Assembly (NCBI RefSeq): GCF_003352915.1
Contig: NZ_CP022314.1
Span: 1-64,000 of the forward strand
DNA length: 64,000 nucleotides
Source: Arthrobacter sp. PM3
GTDB taxonomy: Bacteria; Actinomycetota; Actinomycetes; Actinomycetales; Micrococcaceae
Direction of reading: 5' to 3'
In this document: piece after piece, positions 19,253 to 28,705 of the stretch
How positions within the stretch are numbered: position 1 is the first letter of the stretch
Layout: every line of letters starts with the position of its first letter
The notes under the pieces: model-generated
Databases searched by the model: none
What the model was told of the DNA's origin: nothing
What the model saw: only the letters and a program-made list of their open reading frames with translations
Position numbers and translations under genes: made by a program

Positions 19253-19762
19253 TCAGTAGCGCTGGGGTGCCTGCGGGTTCGCGGCGAGCTCGGCCTCGAC
19301 CTCGGCGTGGAATTTCTTCTCGACGAAGAAGGACAGGAACGGCACCACGCCGCCCAGTGCCAGAACCACGAGCTTGGTGAACGGCCAGCGCATCAGGGAC
19401 CACAGCCGGAAGTTGGAGATCAGGTACACGACGTACATCCAGCCGTGCACGATCAGGACCGTGACGGAGAGGTTGACGCCCCCGATCACTCCCGGCGGCT
19501 CGGCGTCGGCGAAGCCCAGGCCGAACGGCTGCCCGGTGACCGCGTCGGTCCCGCCCACGTAGAGGTACTGGCCGAAACCGTACCGGGCGATCAGCTCGGC
19601 GCAGAGCAGGAGCAGCATTGAGCCGGTCAGGTAGGCGAGCACTTTGTAGAACTTCAGGGCGGACCGGATTTGGGCTTCAGTGCCGCCGAAGCGGCGCTTC
19701 TTGCCGGCTGCCCCCGCGCCGTTGGTGGACTGCGGCTGGATGGCGGGCTGGGGCTCGATCAT
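19253..19762 (-). CDS. DUF3817 membrane protein
   Basis: A 169-residue membrane protein with a soluble, Pro/Gln-rich N-terminus and three hydrophobic segments (VLAYLTGSMLLLLCAELIA, SVTVLIVHGWMYVVYLI, LVVLALGGVVPFLSFFVE), ending in FHAEVEAELAANPQAPQRY. This order, with HGWMYVVYLISNFRLW in the middle, is the DUF3817 pattern of actinobacteria. Its ATG (19760-19762) overlaps the stop of the SURF1-like gene in an ATGA, so the two are translationally coupled. Function unknown; coupling to SURF1 hints at a respiratory membrane role. Confidence 0.8.
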   Translation of the reverse strand: MIEPQPAIQPQSTNGAGAAGKKRRFGGTEAQIRSALKFYKVLAYLTGSMLLLLCAELIARYGFGQYLYVGGTDAVTGQPFGLGFADAEPPGVIGGVNLSVTVLIVHGWMYVVYLISNFRLWSLMRWPFTKLVVLALGGVVPFLSFFVEKKFHAEVEAELAANPQAPQRY

Positions 19763-20658
19763 GATTGCACTCTCGGGTCTGTCGGATAGGGGTTTGTGGA
19801 GTTTGGATCTTCGTCCGGCTCTGCGGGGTCCGGGGCTGTGGGGCCGGCTTCGGGTCCGGTTGCGGGGCCGGTTTCGGCGTCGAGCGCGTCTTCGAGGTCG
19901 CGGCGGTAGTCGTCTTTGACCAGGCGCCACCAGATGAACAGCGCGAAGCCGGCAAAGACCACCCATTCCACCGAGTAGAACAGGTTCAGCCAGTTGACCT
20001 GCTGCGCGGGCGGCTGCGGACCGATCAGCAGGGGTTTGACGGCGCCGCCGGCGGCTGCGGGGCTGACGTCGGTTCCGCCGGACAGTTCGGTCCTGGCGGC
20101 GACAAAGCCCGGGTAGCTGCTGACGTTCCAGTCGTTGATGAGCTCGGCGACCGAGACCGCGCTGGCGCGGCCGGGTCCGGGGTCGGTGTGCGCCACCGGG
20201 GATTCGGACGGCAGCAGCCGTCCGGTCAGTTCGATGGGGCCCGACGGCGGCGCGGCGGCGTCCGCGGGGTCGGCGACCCAGCCGCGCGCGACCGGAATCC
20301 ACGTCTGCGGGGAAGCCCCGCTGCCCGTCAGGACGGGAGCATCCTTGACGGCGAAAGCGGAGACGATCCAAAAACCCTTTGCCCCGTCATTGAGCCGGCC
20401 CGGGACGAGGACCTGCTTTTGGGGGTCGTAACTGCCGGTGGCGGAGACGATCTGGTCGGCGGCCGTACCGGGAAAAAATTGTCCCGGCTGCAGGACCGAG
20501 GTGAGCGGGCGCGTCTCCTCGGTGGCGGTGGAGACCGGAGCCTCCGTCTGGGTTGAGCGGCCAAACTGCCACTGGCTGAGCAGCACAAAGACCCCGGAAA
20601 TGGCGATCGCGAACACCAGTCCTGCGATCCAGCGGGGCTTGAGGGCAGTTTTTAGCAC
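19759..20658 (-). CDS. SURF1 family protein
   Basis: A 299-residue protein with the SURF1 layout: an N-terminal membrane helix (WIAGLVFAIAISGVFVLLSQWQ), a large outer domain and a second helix near residue 235 (SVEWVVFAGFALFIWWRL), followed by a cytoplasmic acidic Pro/Thr tail. The family helps assemble the haem a site of cytochrome c oxidase. The motif WQFGRS after helix 1 and the YDPQKQVLVPGR region match the family. First gene of a pair with the DUF3817 gene. A role in aa3 oxidase assembly is known for the family and inferred here. Confidence 0.85.
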   Translation of the reverse strand: MLKTALKPRWIAGLVFAIAISGVFVLLSQWQFGRSTQTEAPVSTATEETRPLTSVLQPGQFFPGTAADQIVSATGSYDPQKQVLVPGRLNDGAKGFWIVSAFAVKDAPVLTGSGASPQTWIPVARGWVADPADAAAPPSGPIELTGRLLPSESPVAHTDPGPGRASAVSVAELINDWNVSSYPGFVAARTELSGGTDVSPAAAGGAVKPLLIGPQPPAQQVNWLNLFYSVEWVVFAGFALFIWWRLVKDDYRRDLEDALDAETGPATGPEAGPTAPDPAEPDEDPNSTNPYPTDPRVQS

Positions 20659-20712
20659 CTGTTAACCGTACTTCGTCTCCCTGTAGAACACCGAAACGGG
20701 GCCCGGCCCGCC

Positions 20713-20794
20713 CCTAGAGTGGGGCAGCAGGGTCCCTGCGTGGCGACGGAGTCGACACGAAAGGGCCTGCCCCAATCTCTGCCCCAACCTCTAG
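20713..20794 (-). terminator. Possible terminator hairpin after the EIIA gene
   Basis: CTAGAGTGGGGCAG near 20714-20727 can pair with CTGCCCC(AAC)CTCTAG at 20779-20794, with a large loop; the right arm overlaps the EIIA stop codon, and a second CTGCCCC at 20767-20773 offers an alternative pairing. No T-run follows, so the role is uncertain. Confidence 0.3.
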
Positions 20795-21279
20795 TGATCG
20801 AAGAACACCAGGCTGGAATTGATCAGTTCGGCGATGACTTCGGCGTCGTAGGCCCGGCGGAGGGATTCCCGGAAGGACTCCTTGGACAGGGAGCGGGCCA
20901 GCGTCGCGAGCACCTCCAGGTGGTCGGAAAATGAACTCGCCGGTGTGGCGATGAGCAGGACCACCGTGGCGGGCCCGTCCGCGGCGCCGAAATCGAGCGC
21001 CCGGCCGTATTTGGTGATGCCGACGGCGATGGAGGTCTGCGAGACCAGTTCGCTGCGGGCGTGCGGCAGCCCGACCCCGCCGGGCAGGCCGGTGGCGAGC
21101 TGGTGCTCCCGGGCGTTGACCTGCTCGAGGAAGCCCTCCAGATCGGAGATCCGCCCCGCCTCGTACATGCGCTTCGCGAGCTGGGACGTGGCATCGAGCT
21201 TGTCCGTGGCATCCATTTCGAGGATGACCATCCCGGGCGTGGTGAGCTCGGCGTCATACCGGTCCAGTGGTTCCGCCAA
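20791..21279 (-). CDS. PTS fructose/mannitol-type EIIA protein
   Basis: A 162-residue stand-alone EIIA domain of the PTS fructose/mannitol/nitrogen group. The phosphate-accepting His is in GVGLPHARSELVSQ, followed by the family segment VVLLIATPASSFSDHLEVLATLARSL. I take TTG at 21277-21279 as start because AGGGA lies 7 bases upstream; the longer frame runs into glpD. It follows glpD by about 50 bp, probably in one transcript. No EIIB or EIIC is nearby, so it may be regulatory or may serve a permease elsewhere. Confidence 0.82.
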   Translation of the reverse strand: MAEPLDRYDAELTTPGMVILEMDATDKLDATSQLAKRMYEAGRISDLEGFLEQVNAREHQLATGLPGGVGLPHARSELVSQTSIAVGITKYGRALDFGAADGPATVVLLIATPASSFSDHLEVLATLARSLSKESFRESLRRAYDAEVIAELINSSLVFFDH

Positions 21280-21328
21280 GAGATGTCCCTTCGAAGTGGC
21301 GCCAGTGCACACCGGCCGGCGCTGAGCC

Positions 21329-23080
21329 TCAACGCAAGGGAACGATGTCCTCCACACCCAGCCGTGCGGCGTCGGCGGATTCGTCGTCCGGCTGCTGCTG
21401 GCTCAGGCGCTCGGCATCAACCCGGGCCAGATAGTGCTTGATTTCGCTCTCGCGCTGCGCATCACTCCAGCCGAGAACGTCTCCGATTAGTTTAGCGACT
21501 ACCGGGGCGGCGGACACACCCCGGTCCCACGCCTCGATCGAAATCCGGGTGCGGCGGGTCAGGACGTCCTGGACGTGGCGGGCGCCCTCGTGGGTGGCCG
21601 CGTATACGGCTTCGGCCGCGAGGTAGTCATCGGCGCCCGGCAGCGGTTCGGCCAGTTCGGGGTTGCTGCTGATCAGGGCCAGGACCTCCGGAGCCATGGC
21701 GCCGTACCGGTTGAGCAGGTGTTCGATCCGGGCCACGTGGACGCCGGTCTCCTCCGCCATCCGGTTCCGTTTGTTCCACGCGGCCTTGAAACCACTGGCT
21801 CCCAGCAGCGGGATGGACTCGGTGCAGCTGGGCGGGACGCGCTCGTCCATGCTGCGTGTTGCCTCGTCAACCGCGTCCTTGGCCATGACCCGGTAGGTGG
21901 TCCATTTGCCGCCGGCCACCACCACGAGCCCCGGGACGGGGTGGGCGACAACGTGTTCGCGGGAGAGCTTGGCAGTGGAATCGCTTTCCCCGGCCAGGAG
22001 CGGGCGGAGCCCCGCGTACACGCCCTCGACGTCTTCGCGGGTGAGCGGGCGCTTGAGGACGGTGTTGACATGCTCCAGCAGGTAGTCGATGTCCTTGCTG
22101 GAGGCGGCCGGGTGGGCCTTGTCGAGGTGCCAGTCGGTGTCCGTGGTCCCGATGATCCAGTGCCGCCCCCACGGGATCACGAACAGCACGGACTTTTCGG
22201 TCCGCAGGATCAGCCCAACCGTGGACTGGATCCGGTCCCGGGGCACTACGAGGTGGATGCCCTTGGAGGCGCGCACCTTCAGCTGCCCGCGGTCCGTCAC
22301 CATGGCCTGGGTTTCGTCGGTCCAGACGCCGGTGGCGTTGATGACCTGCTTGGCGCGGATGCTGAAGTTCGTGCCGTCCTCGTGGTTGACCACCTTCGCG
22401 CCGACCACCCGCTCGCCTTCGCGCAGGAAATCCACCACGGCCATCTGGTTCACCGCATGGGCGCCATAGTGCGCGGCGGTCCGGACGAGGTTCGCGACGT
22501 ACTTGGCGTCGTCCACCTGGCCGTCGTAGTACCGGATCGAGCCCACGAAGGCGTCGTCCTTCAGGCTGGGGGCCGCGCGCAGGGTCCCGCGGCGGCTCAG
22601 GTGCTTGTGGAACGGCACGCCGCGGCTGTGCCCGCCGGTAATGGACATGGCGTCGTACAGCGCGATCCCGGCCCCCACATACGGGCGTTCGAGGAACGGT
22701 TTGGTCAGCGGGTACAGGAACGGCACGGGCCGGGCCAGGTGCGGGGCGAGGACGGAGAGGATGAGCCCGCGCTCGTGCAGGGCCTCCTTGACCAGGGCGA
22801 AGTCCAGCATCTCCAGGTAGCGCAGGCCGCCGTGGATGAGCTTGGAGGAACGCGACGACGTGCCGGCGGCCCAGTCGTTGGCCTCGACGATCCCGACGGT
22901 GAGCCCGCGCGTGATGGCGTCCAGCGCGGCGCCGGCGCCGACGATGCCCCCGCCCACGATCAGGATGTCGAGTTCCTTACCGGGTTCGGAAGAGCCCTTG
23001 AGGACCGCGATCGAAGCCTCGCGTTCCGCCGGGCCAAGGGCACCTCCGGCCACGGGAGAACCGCCGGGAAAACTGTTCAT
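21329..23080 (-). CDS. glpD: Glycerol-3-phosphate dehydrogenase, FAD-dependent
   Basis: Membrane-associated flavoprotein that oxidises glycerol-3-phosphate to DHAP and passes electrons to quinone. The 583-residue protein has the FAD-binding loop ILIVGGGIVGAGAALDAITRG, then SSRSSKLIHGGLRYLE typical of GlpD, GTTDTDWHLDKAHP in the substrate domain and the C-terminal cap domain found in longer bacterial GlpD. The start has GGAGGCG upstream. The next gene on the same strand is the EIIA, which suggests that PTS status and glycerol use are linked. Confidence 0.95.
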   Translation of the reverse strand: MNSFPGGSPVAGGALGPAEREASIAVLKGSSEPGKELDILIVGGGIVGAGAALDAITRGLTVGIVEANDWAAGTSSRSSKLIHGGLRYLEMLDFALVKEALHERGLILSVLAPHLARPVPFLYPLTKPFLERPYVGAGIALYDAMSITGGHSRGVPFHKHLSRRGTLRAAPSLKDDAFVGSIRYYDGQVDDAKYVANLVRTAAHYGAHAVNQMAVVDFLREGERVVGAKVVNHEDGTNFSIRAKQVINATGVWTDETQAMVTDRGQLKVRASKGIHLVVPRDRIQSTVGLILRTEKSVLFVIPWGRHWIIGTTDTDWHLDKAHPAASSKDIDYLLEHVNTVLKRPLTREDVEGVYAGLRPLLAGESDSTAKLSREHVVAHPVPGLVVVAGGKWTTYRVMAKDAVDEATRSMDERVPPSCTESIPLLGASGFKAAWNKRNRMAEETGVHVARIEHLLNRYGAMAPEVLALISSNPELAEPLPGADDYLAAEAVYAATHEGARHVQDVLTRRTRISIEAWDRGVSAAPVVAKLIGDVLGWSDAQRESEIKHYLARVDAERLSQQQPDDESADAARLGVEDIVPLR

Positions 23081-23173
23081 GTCACGCCTCCATCCGGATC
23101 AAACCTCGTAGGGCACCAGACTACGTCGAAGTCCCCCGGATGGGCAGGGGCCAATCACCGGCCGGCGCGGGGT

Positions 23174-24310
23174 TCAGTTGCCGGCGTATGGCGAGACGAC
23201 GACGTCGACGCGCTGGAATTCCTTCAGGTCAGAGTAGCCGGTGGTCGCCATCGAACGGCGCAGCGCGCCGACCAGGTTGGAGGTGCCGTTGGTGTGGTGG
23301 CCCGGCCCGAACAGGACCTCTTCGAGCGGACCCACCGTGCCGACATTGACCCTGTCCCCGCGGGGCAGTTCGAGGTGGTGGGCCTCCTGTCCCCAGTGCC
23401 AGCCCTTGCCGGGTGCTTCCTCGGCGCGGGCCAGGGCGCTGCCCAGCATCACGGCGTCGGCGCCCATGGCGATGGCCTTGACGATGTCGCCTGAGCTGCC
23501 CATGCCGCCGTCGGCGATCACGTGCACGTACCGTCCGCCGGATTCGTCCATGTAGTCCCGGCGGGCGGCCGCGACGTCGGAGATGGCGGAGGCCATGGGC
23601 GAGTGGATGCCGAGCGCGCGGCGCGTGGTGGTGGTCGCTCCCCCGCCGAAGCCGACCAGGACGCCGGCGGCGCCGGTGCGCATCAGGTGCAGGGCCGGGG
23701 TGTAGCCGGCCGCGCCGCCGACGATCACCGGAACGTCGAGTTCGTAGATGAACTGCTTGAGGTTCAGCGGCTCGTGGTCCTTGGAGACGTGTTCGGCCGA
23801 GACGGTGGTTCCGCGGATAACGAAGATGTCGACGCCGGCAGCCACCACGGTCTTGTAGTGCTCCTGGGTGCGCTGCGGGGTCAGGGAGCCGGCCACGGTG
23901 ACGCCGGCGGCGCGGATCTCGGCCAGGCGCGAGGTGATCAGTTCGGGCTGGATCGGCGCCTGGTAGAGCTCCTGCATGCGCCGGGTGACGGCGGGGCTGT
24001 TGGTCTCGTCCGCGAGGCCCGCGATTTCATCCAGCACCGACTGCGGGTTCTCATACCGGGTCCACAGGCCTTCGAGGTCCAGGACGCCGAGGCCGCCGAG
24101 CCGGCCCAGGGCGATGACTGTTTCCGGCGACATGGCCGAATCCATCGGCGCCGCGATGACCGGCATGTCGAACTTGTAGGCATCGATCTGCCAGGAGACG
24201 GATACGTCCTTGGGGTCACGTGTGCGTCGGTTGGGGACGATCGCAATGTCATCCAGGGAGTAGGCACGGCGCCCGCGCTTGCCTCGGCCAATCTCAATCT
24301 CGTAAGTCAC
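23174..24310 (-). CDS. guaB3: GuaB3 family IMP dehydrogenase-related protein
   Basis: A 378-residue TIM-barrel protein of the IMPDH/GMP reductase superfamily without CBS domains. It opens with EIEIGRGKRGRRAYSLDDIAIVPNRRTRDP, the GuaB3 signature, and has GGAAGYTPALHLMRTGAAGV and ADGGMGSSGDIVKAIAMGADAVMLGS for phosphate binding. The catalytic cysteine loop of true IMPDH (GSICTT) is not present; the corresponding region reads FVIRGTTVSAEH. In cyanobacteria a GuaB3 acts as a GMP reductase. GTG start. A complete guaB lies 2.7 kb away, so this is not the main IMPDH. Confidence 0.9.
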   Translation of the reverse strand: MTYEIEIGRGKRGRRAYSLDDIAIVPNRRTRDPKDVSVSWQIDAYKFDMPVIAAPMDSAMSPETVIALGRLGGLGVLDLEGLWTRYENPQSVLDEIAGLADETNSPAVTRRMQELYQAPIQPELITSRLAEIRAAGVTVAGSLTPQRTQEHYKTVVAAGVDIFVIRGTTVSAEHVSKDHEPLNLKQFIYELDVPVIVGGAAGYTPALHLMRTGAAGVLVGFGGGATTTTRRALGIHSPMASAISDVAAARRDYMDESGGRYVHVIADGGMGSSGDIVKAIAMGADAVMLGSALARAEEAPGKGWHWGQEAHHLELPRGDRVNVGTVGPLEEVLFGPGHHTNGTSNLVGALRRSMATTGYSDLKEFQRVDVVVSPYAGN

Positions 24311-24415
24311 TGCTCTAGGTTATCCCAGTCGGCGGTTGTGTCCGTGAGCGGTGCGGCCGGCCTCCGGTTTTCCCGGCGCGCCGCGGAACGGACAGCGCCG
24401 ACGTAAGCTGGCCGG

Positions 24416-25036
24416 ATGGGCACGAGGTGGATTTTCGACGGCCACATCGCCGGGATCGGCACCGCGTCCGGCCTGCGCGCTGTATTGGGGCTCTGGCAGC
24501 AGTCCCCGTTCGGCGCCTTCGCCGACGCCATGGTGGAACTGCCCGCGGGCCGGCGCATCCTGCTGGCCCCGACGGACGAGGCGGCCGACTTCATTGCCGC
24601 GGTCTACAACTTCGATGAGGTGCGCGTCGTCGCTGTCTCCGCCCGGCAGGCCGACGGCCTGCTCAGCGTGGACGCCGGGAACCTGCGGGTCCGGGCGAGG
24701 CTCGGCGCCAGGACTGCGCTCGGCGCGGCGGCGCGGCTCATCCCGACAGCAGTGGCGGTACATCCGCGGTGGCTGCGTGCCGTGAGCCCGCTCGCGGGCG
24801 TGCTGAGCCCCGGGGTGCGCACCGCGGGAACCGCCGGGGCCGGCCGGCGGGAGTACTACGGCGTCACTGATCTTCACCGCATCGACGCCGCCACGGTCAG
24901 CTGGGACGGGCTCGACGCCGGTCCCCTGTCCGCGGTCCGGCCCGCCGTCGGCTTCGGCTTCAGCAGCGTCCCGCCGCGGCCCGGCCTGGCCCGGGTCCGC
25001 ACCACCGTGGAGGCCGGGCCGGTCACTCGCCGCTGA
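24416..25036 (+). CDS. Conserved hypothetical protein
   Basis: A 206-residue soluble protein, divergent from guaB3. The N-terminal half is compact and hydrophobic in pattern (WIFDGHIAGIGTASGLRAVLGLW, FADAMVELPAGRRILLAP, ADFIAAVYNFDEVRVVAV) and the C-terminal half has YYGVTDLHRIDAATVSWDGLDAG. No signal, membrane segment or known motif. Codon use matches the neighbours, so I treat it as real. The stop overlaps the 3' end of the convergent ABC transporter gene by 14 bp. I do not recognise the family. Confidence 0.65.
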   Translation: MGTRWIFDGHIAGIGTASGLRAVLGLWQQSPFGAFADAMVELPAGRRILLAPTDEAADFIAAVYNFDEVRVVAVSARQADGLLSVDAGNLRVRARLGARTALGAAARLIPTAVAVHPRWLRAVSPLAGVLSPGVRTAGTAGAGRREYYGVTDLHRIDAATVSWDGLDAGPLSAVRPAVGFGFSSVPPRPGLARVRTTVEAGPVTRR

Positions 25037-26873
25037 TCCCCTCCGTGTCCGGGACGGTCAGCTGGGATTCGAACATGCGGAAGTACCGGCCGCGCAGTGC
25101 CACGAGTTCCCGGTGCGTGCCCTGCTCCACGATCCGGCCGTCCTCGAGCATGTAGATGACGTCGGCCTTCTCGATCGTGGCGAGGCGGTGGCTGATGGCG
25201 ATGATGGTGCTGCTGCGGTCGGCGAAGAGCCGGGTGAAGATCCGGTGCTCGGCGAGCGCGTCGATGGCCGACGTCGGCTCGTCCATGACCATGAAGGAGG
25301 CGCCGCGGTAGAAGTTGCGTGCCATCGCCAGGCGCTGCCACTGCCCGCCGGACAGCCCTGACCCCTTCCGCCCGCGCGGGTCCTCCATCCAGTTGCTGAC
25401 GTGGTTGTCCAGGCCGTTGGGCAGCTTGTTGATGAAGTCGAGGGCCTCGGCGTCCGCGGCGGAACGGCGGACCCGGACGTCGTCGCGGGGCGAATCGACG
25501 TCGCCGAAGAAGATGTTCTCCGCCGCGGTGGCGAATTCGTATCTGAGGAACTCCTGGCTGAGTACGGCCAGGTGCCGGTGCCAGGACTTGACGTCGACGG
25601 CGGCGAGGTCGACGCCGTCGAGCAGCACCTGCCCGGAATCCGGCCGGTACAGTCCGGCCAGGATACGGATCAGGGTGGACTTGCCGGCGCCGTTCTCCCC
25701 CACGATTGCGATGTGCTGGCCCTGCCGGATGGTCAGTGAGATGCCGCGGATGACTTCCAGGTCGCTGCCGGTATAGGTGAAGCGGATATCCCGCAGCTCC
25801 ACAGTCTTGGGCGCCTCCAACAGGGCCGGGGCGTGGGCGGTGTGCACGGGCAGCGCCATGAACAGCTCGTAATCCTTGAGGTTCGCCAGGTCCTCGTCGA
25901 TCGAACTGAGCGAGGAGACGAGGTTGTTGGCCGTGGACAGGGCGCGGCTGACGATCTGCTGGACGTAGAGGAACTGCCCCACCGGCTGGGCGTGGGCGAT
26001 GATCTGGCCGACCACCCAGATCAGGGAGACCACTTCGGCGCCGTACTGCAGGGCGTCGGCGGCGAGCTGTTTGGGGATGTAGCGCTTTTGGAAGTCCAGC
26101 CGGCGTTTTTCGTCCGCGTCCCGGAGCCGTGAGCGCAGCCCCATGAGGTAGCCGACGATCCCGTAGAGCCGCATCTCCGCGATGTGCTGGGGGCGCAAGA
26201 GGTTGGTTTCGATCATCCGCCGCTGCCGGCGCGAATCGACCTGGGTGTTCCAGTGCGCGATCTGTTCGCGCGAGAGCTTGAACTGCAGGTAGACGCTGGG
26301 CACGATCGCGATCAGGACGATCACGGCGATCCACCAGCTGACAAGCAGCAGCGCCCCGATGGCCAGCAGGACGGAGACGAGCTGGGTGAAGATCGCGGCG
26401 ATCCGGTCCAGGACCCGGGCGTAGGAATCGGCGAAGCGCTTGGCACGGTCGTACAGGTCCACGGTCTCTTTGTCGTCGTAGCGCCAGAAATCCAGGGCCA
26501 GGAAACGGTCGTACATGAGATCGCCGACGATCGCGCCGACCTTGAAGCTCATGACCTGCTGGATGTAGCGGTCCACGCTGCTGAATGATCCCCAGAAAAG
26601 CCCCAGGACGGCCGTGATGATGACGTAGACGATGGCCTGGGCGCCGGCGTCGGCGTTGCCCGCGTAGGCGGCGGCCAGCGCCGTCGTGGTCAGCGCGGCG
26701 AAGTAGGTGGTGACGAGCGGCAGCAGTGCCGAGATCAGCGACCCCAGGACCTTCATGACGACGGCGGACGGTGACGCCCGGAAGCTCACCCGCAGCACCT
26801 GCGCCACGGCGCGGGCGTAGGGCTTCAGCGCGAGCGTGCGTTTCGGTTCCCGGGCCGGCACGAGTTCGGACAT
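25023..26873 (-). CDS. ABC transporter, fused permease and ATPase
   Basis: A 616-residue half-exporter. The N-terminal 330 residues hold five to six membrane helices (for example VVMKVLGSLISALLPLVTTYFA and LLLVSWWIAVIVLIAIVP). The ATPase domain has Walker A GENGAGKST, a Q-loop, signature SGLSGGQWQRLAMAR, Walker B FMVMDEPTSAID and the H-loop in AISHRLATI. It works as a dimer, exporting an unknown compound. It is a single gene, so probably a homodimer. The nearest families are lipid, peptide or drug exporters. Confidence 0.9.
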   Translation of the reverse strand: MSELVPAREPKRTLALKPYARAVAQVLRVSFRASPSAVVMKVLGSLISALLPLVTTYFAALTTTALAAAYAGNADAGAQAIVYVIITAVLGLFWGSFSSVDRYIQQVMSFKVGAIVGDLMYDRFLALDFWRYDDKETVDLYDRAKRFADSYARVLDRIAAIFTQLVSVLLAIGALLLVSWWIAVIVLIAIVPSVYLQFKLSREQIAHWNTQVDSRRQRRMIETNLLRPQHIAEMRLYGIVGYLMGLRSRLRDADEKRRLDFQKRYIPKQLAADALQYGAEVVSLIWVVGQIIAHAQPVGQFLYVQQIVSRALSTANNLVSSLSSIDEDLANLKDYELFMALPVHTAHAPALLEAPKTVELRDIRFTYTGSDLEVIRGISLTIRQGQHIAIVGENGAGKSTLIRILAGLYRPDSGQVLLDGVDLAAVDVKSWHRHLAVLSQEFLRYEFATAAENIFFGDVDSPRDDVRVRRSAADAEALDFINKLPNGLDNHVSNWMEDPRGRKGSGLSGGQWQRLAMARNFYRGASFMVMDEPTSAIDALAEHRIFTRLFADRSSTIIAISHRLATIEKADVIYMLEDGRIVEQGTHRELVALRGRYFRMFESQLTVPDTEGISGE

Positions 26874-26915
26874 GCCTCCAGCCTAGTTGCGGGTCGCGGC
26901 AACGCCAGATGGCAG

Positions 26916-26949
26916 CAGGGGCCGTTCTGAACGTTCAGAACGGCCCCTG
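26916..26949. terminator. Perfect 34-bp palindrome, terminator of guaB
   Basis: CAGGGGCCGTTCTGAAC is followed directly by its exact complement, giving a 17+17 palindrome with no loop. It sits 30 bp past the guaB stop on the minus strand and just upstream of the ABC gene start. No T-run follows on either strand, so it may be a Rho-independent hairpin of the T-poor actinobacterial type, or a protein-binding dyad. Confidence 0.6.
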
Positions 26950-26978
26950 CGGCGGGTTACCTGGTCAGCGTGCGTGGG

Positions 26979-28511
<1,533 letters not shown>

Positions 28512-28672
28512 TTACGGGGTTCACGGGTAGGGGTTGCAACAGATGACCAGCCAGTCATTACGGGTCTGGTCTGTGCAGAGGGGTTGAATAAATAGTAGAA
28601 CCTTGGCGGCGATCCCCATATTCCGCAGCCGCCGGGGACGGTAATGTGCCCGTCCGATGTGAGCCATCCCAT

Positions 28673-28699
28673 CCGGCCCCCGGGGGTGCCGGGGGCCGG
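28673..28699 (-). terminator. GC hairpin after the first acyltransferase gene
   Basis: CCGGCCCCC pairs with GGGGGCCGG around a 9-base loop, 7 bp past the stop codon of the minus-strand acyltransferase. There is no T-run. It lies in the 215-bp gap up to guaB, which otherwise holds only promoter-like sequence. Confidence 0.45.
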
Positions 28700-28705
28700 G
28701 GCGTG

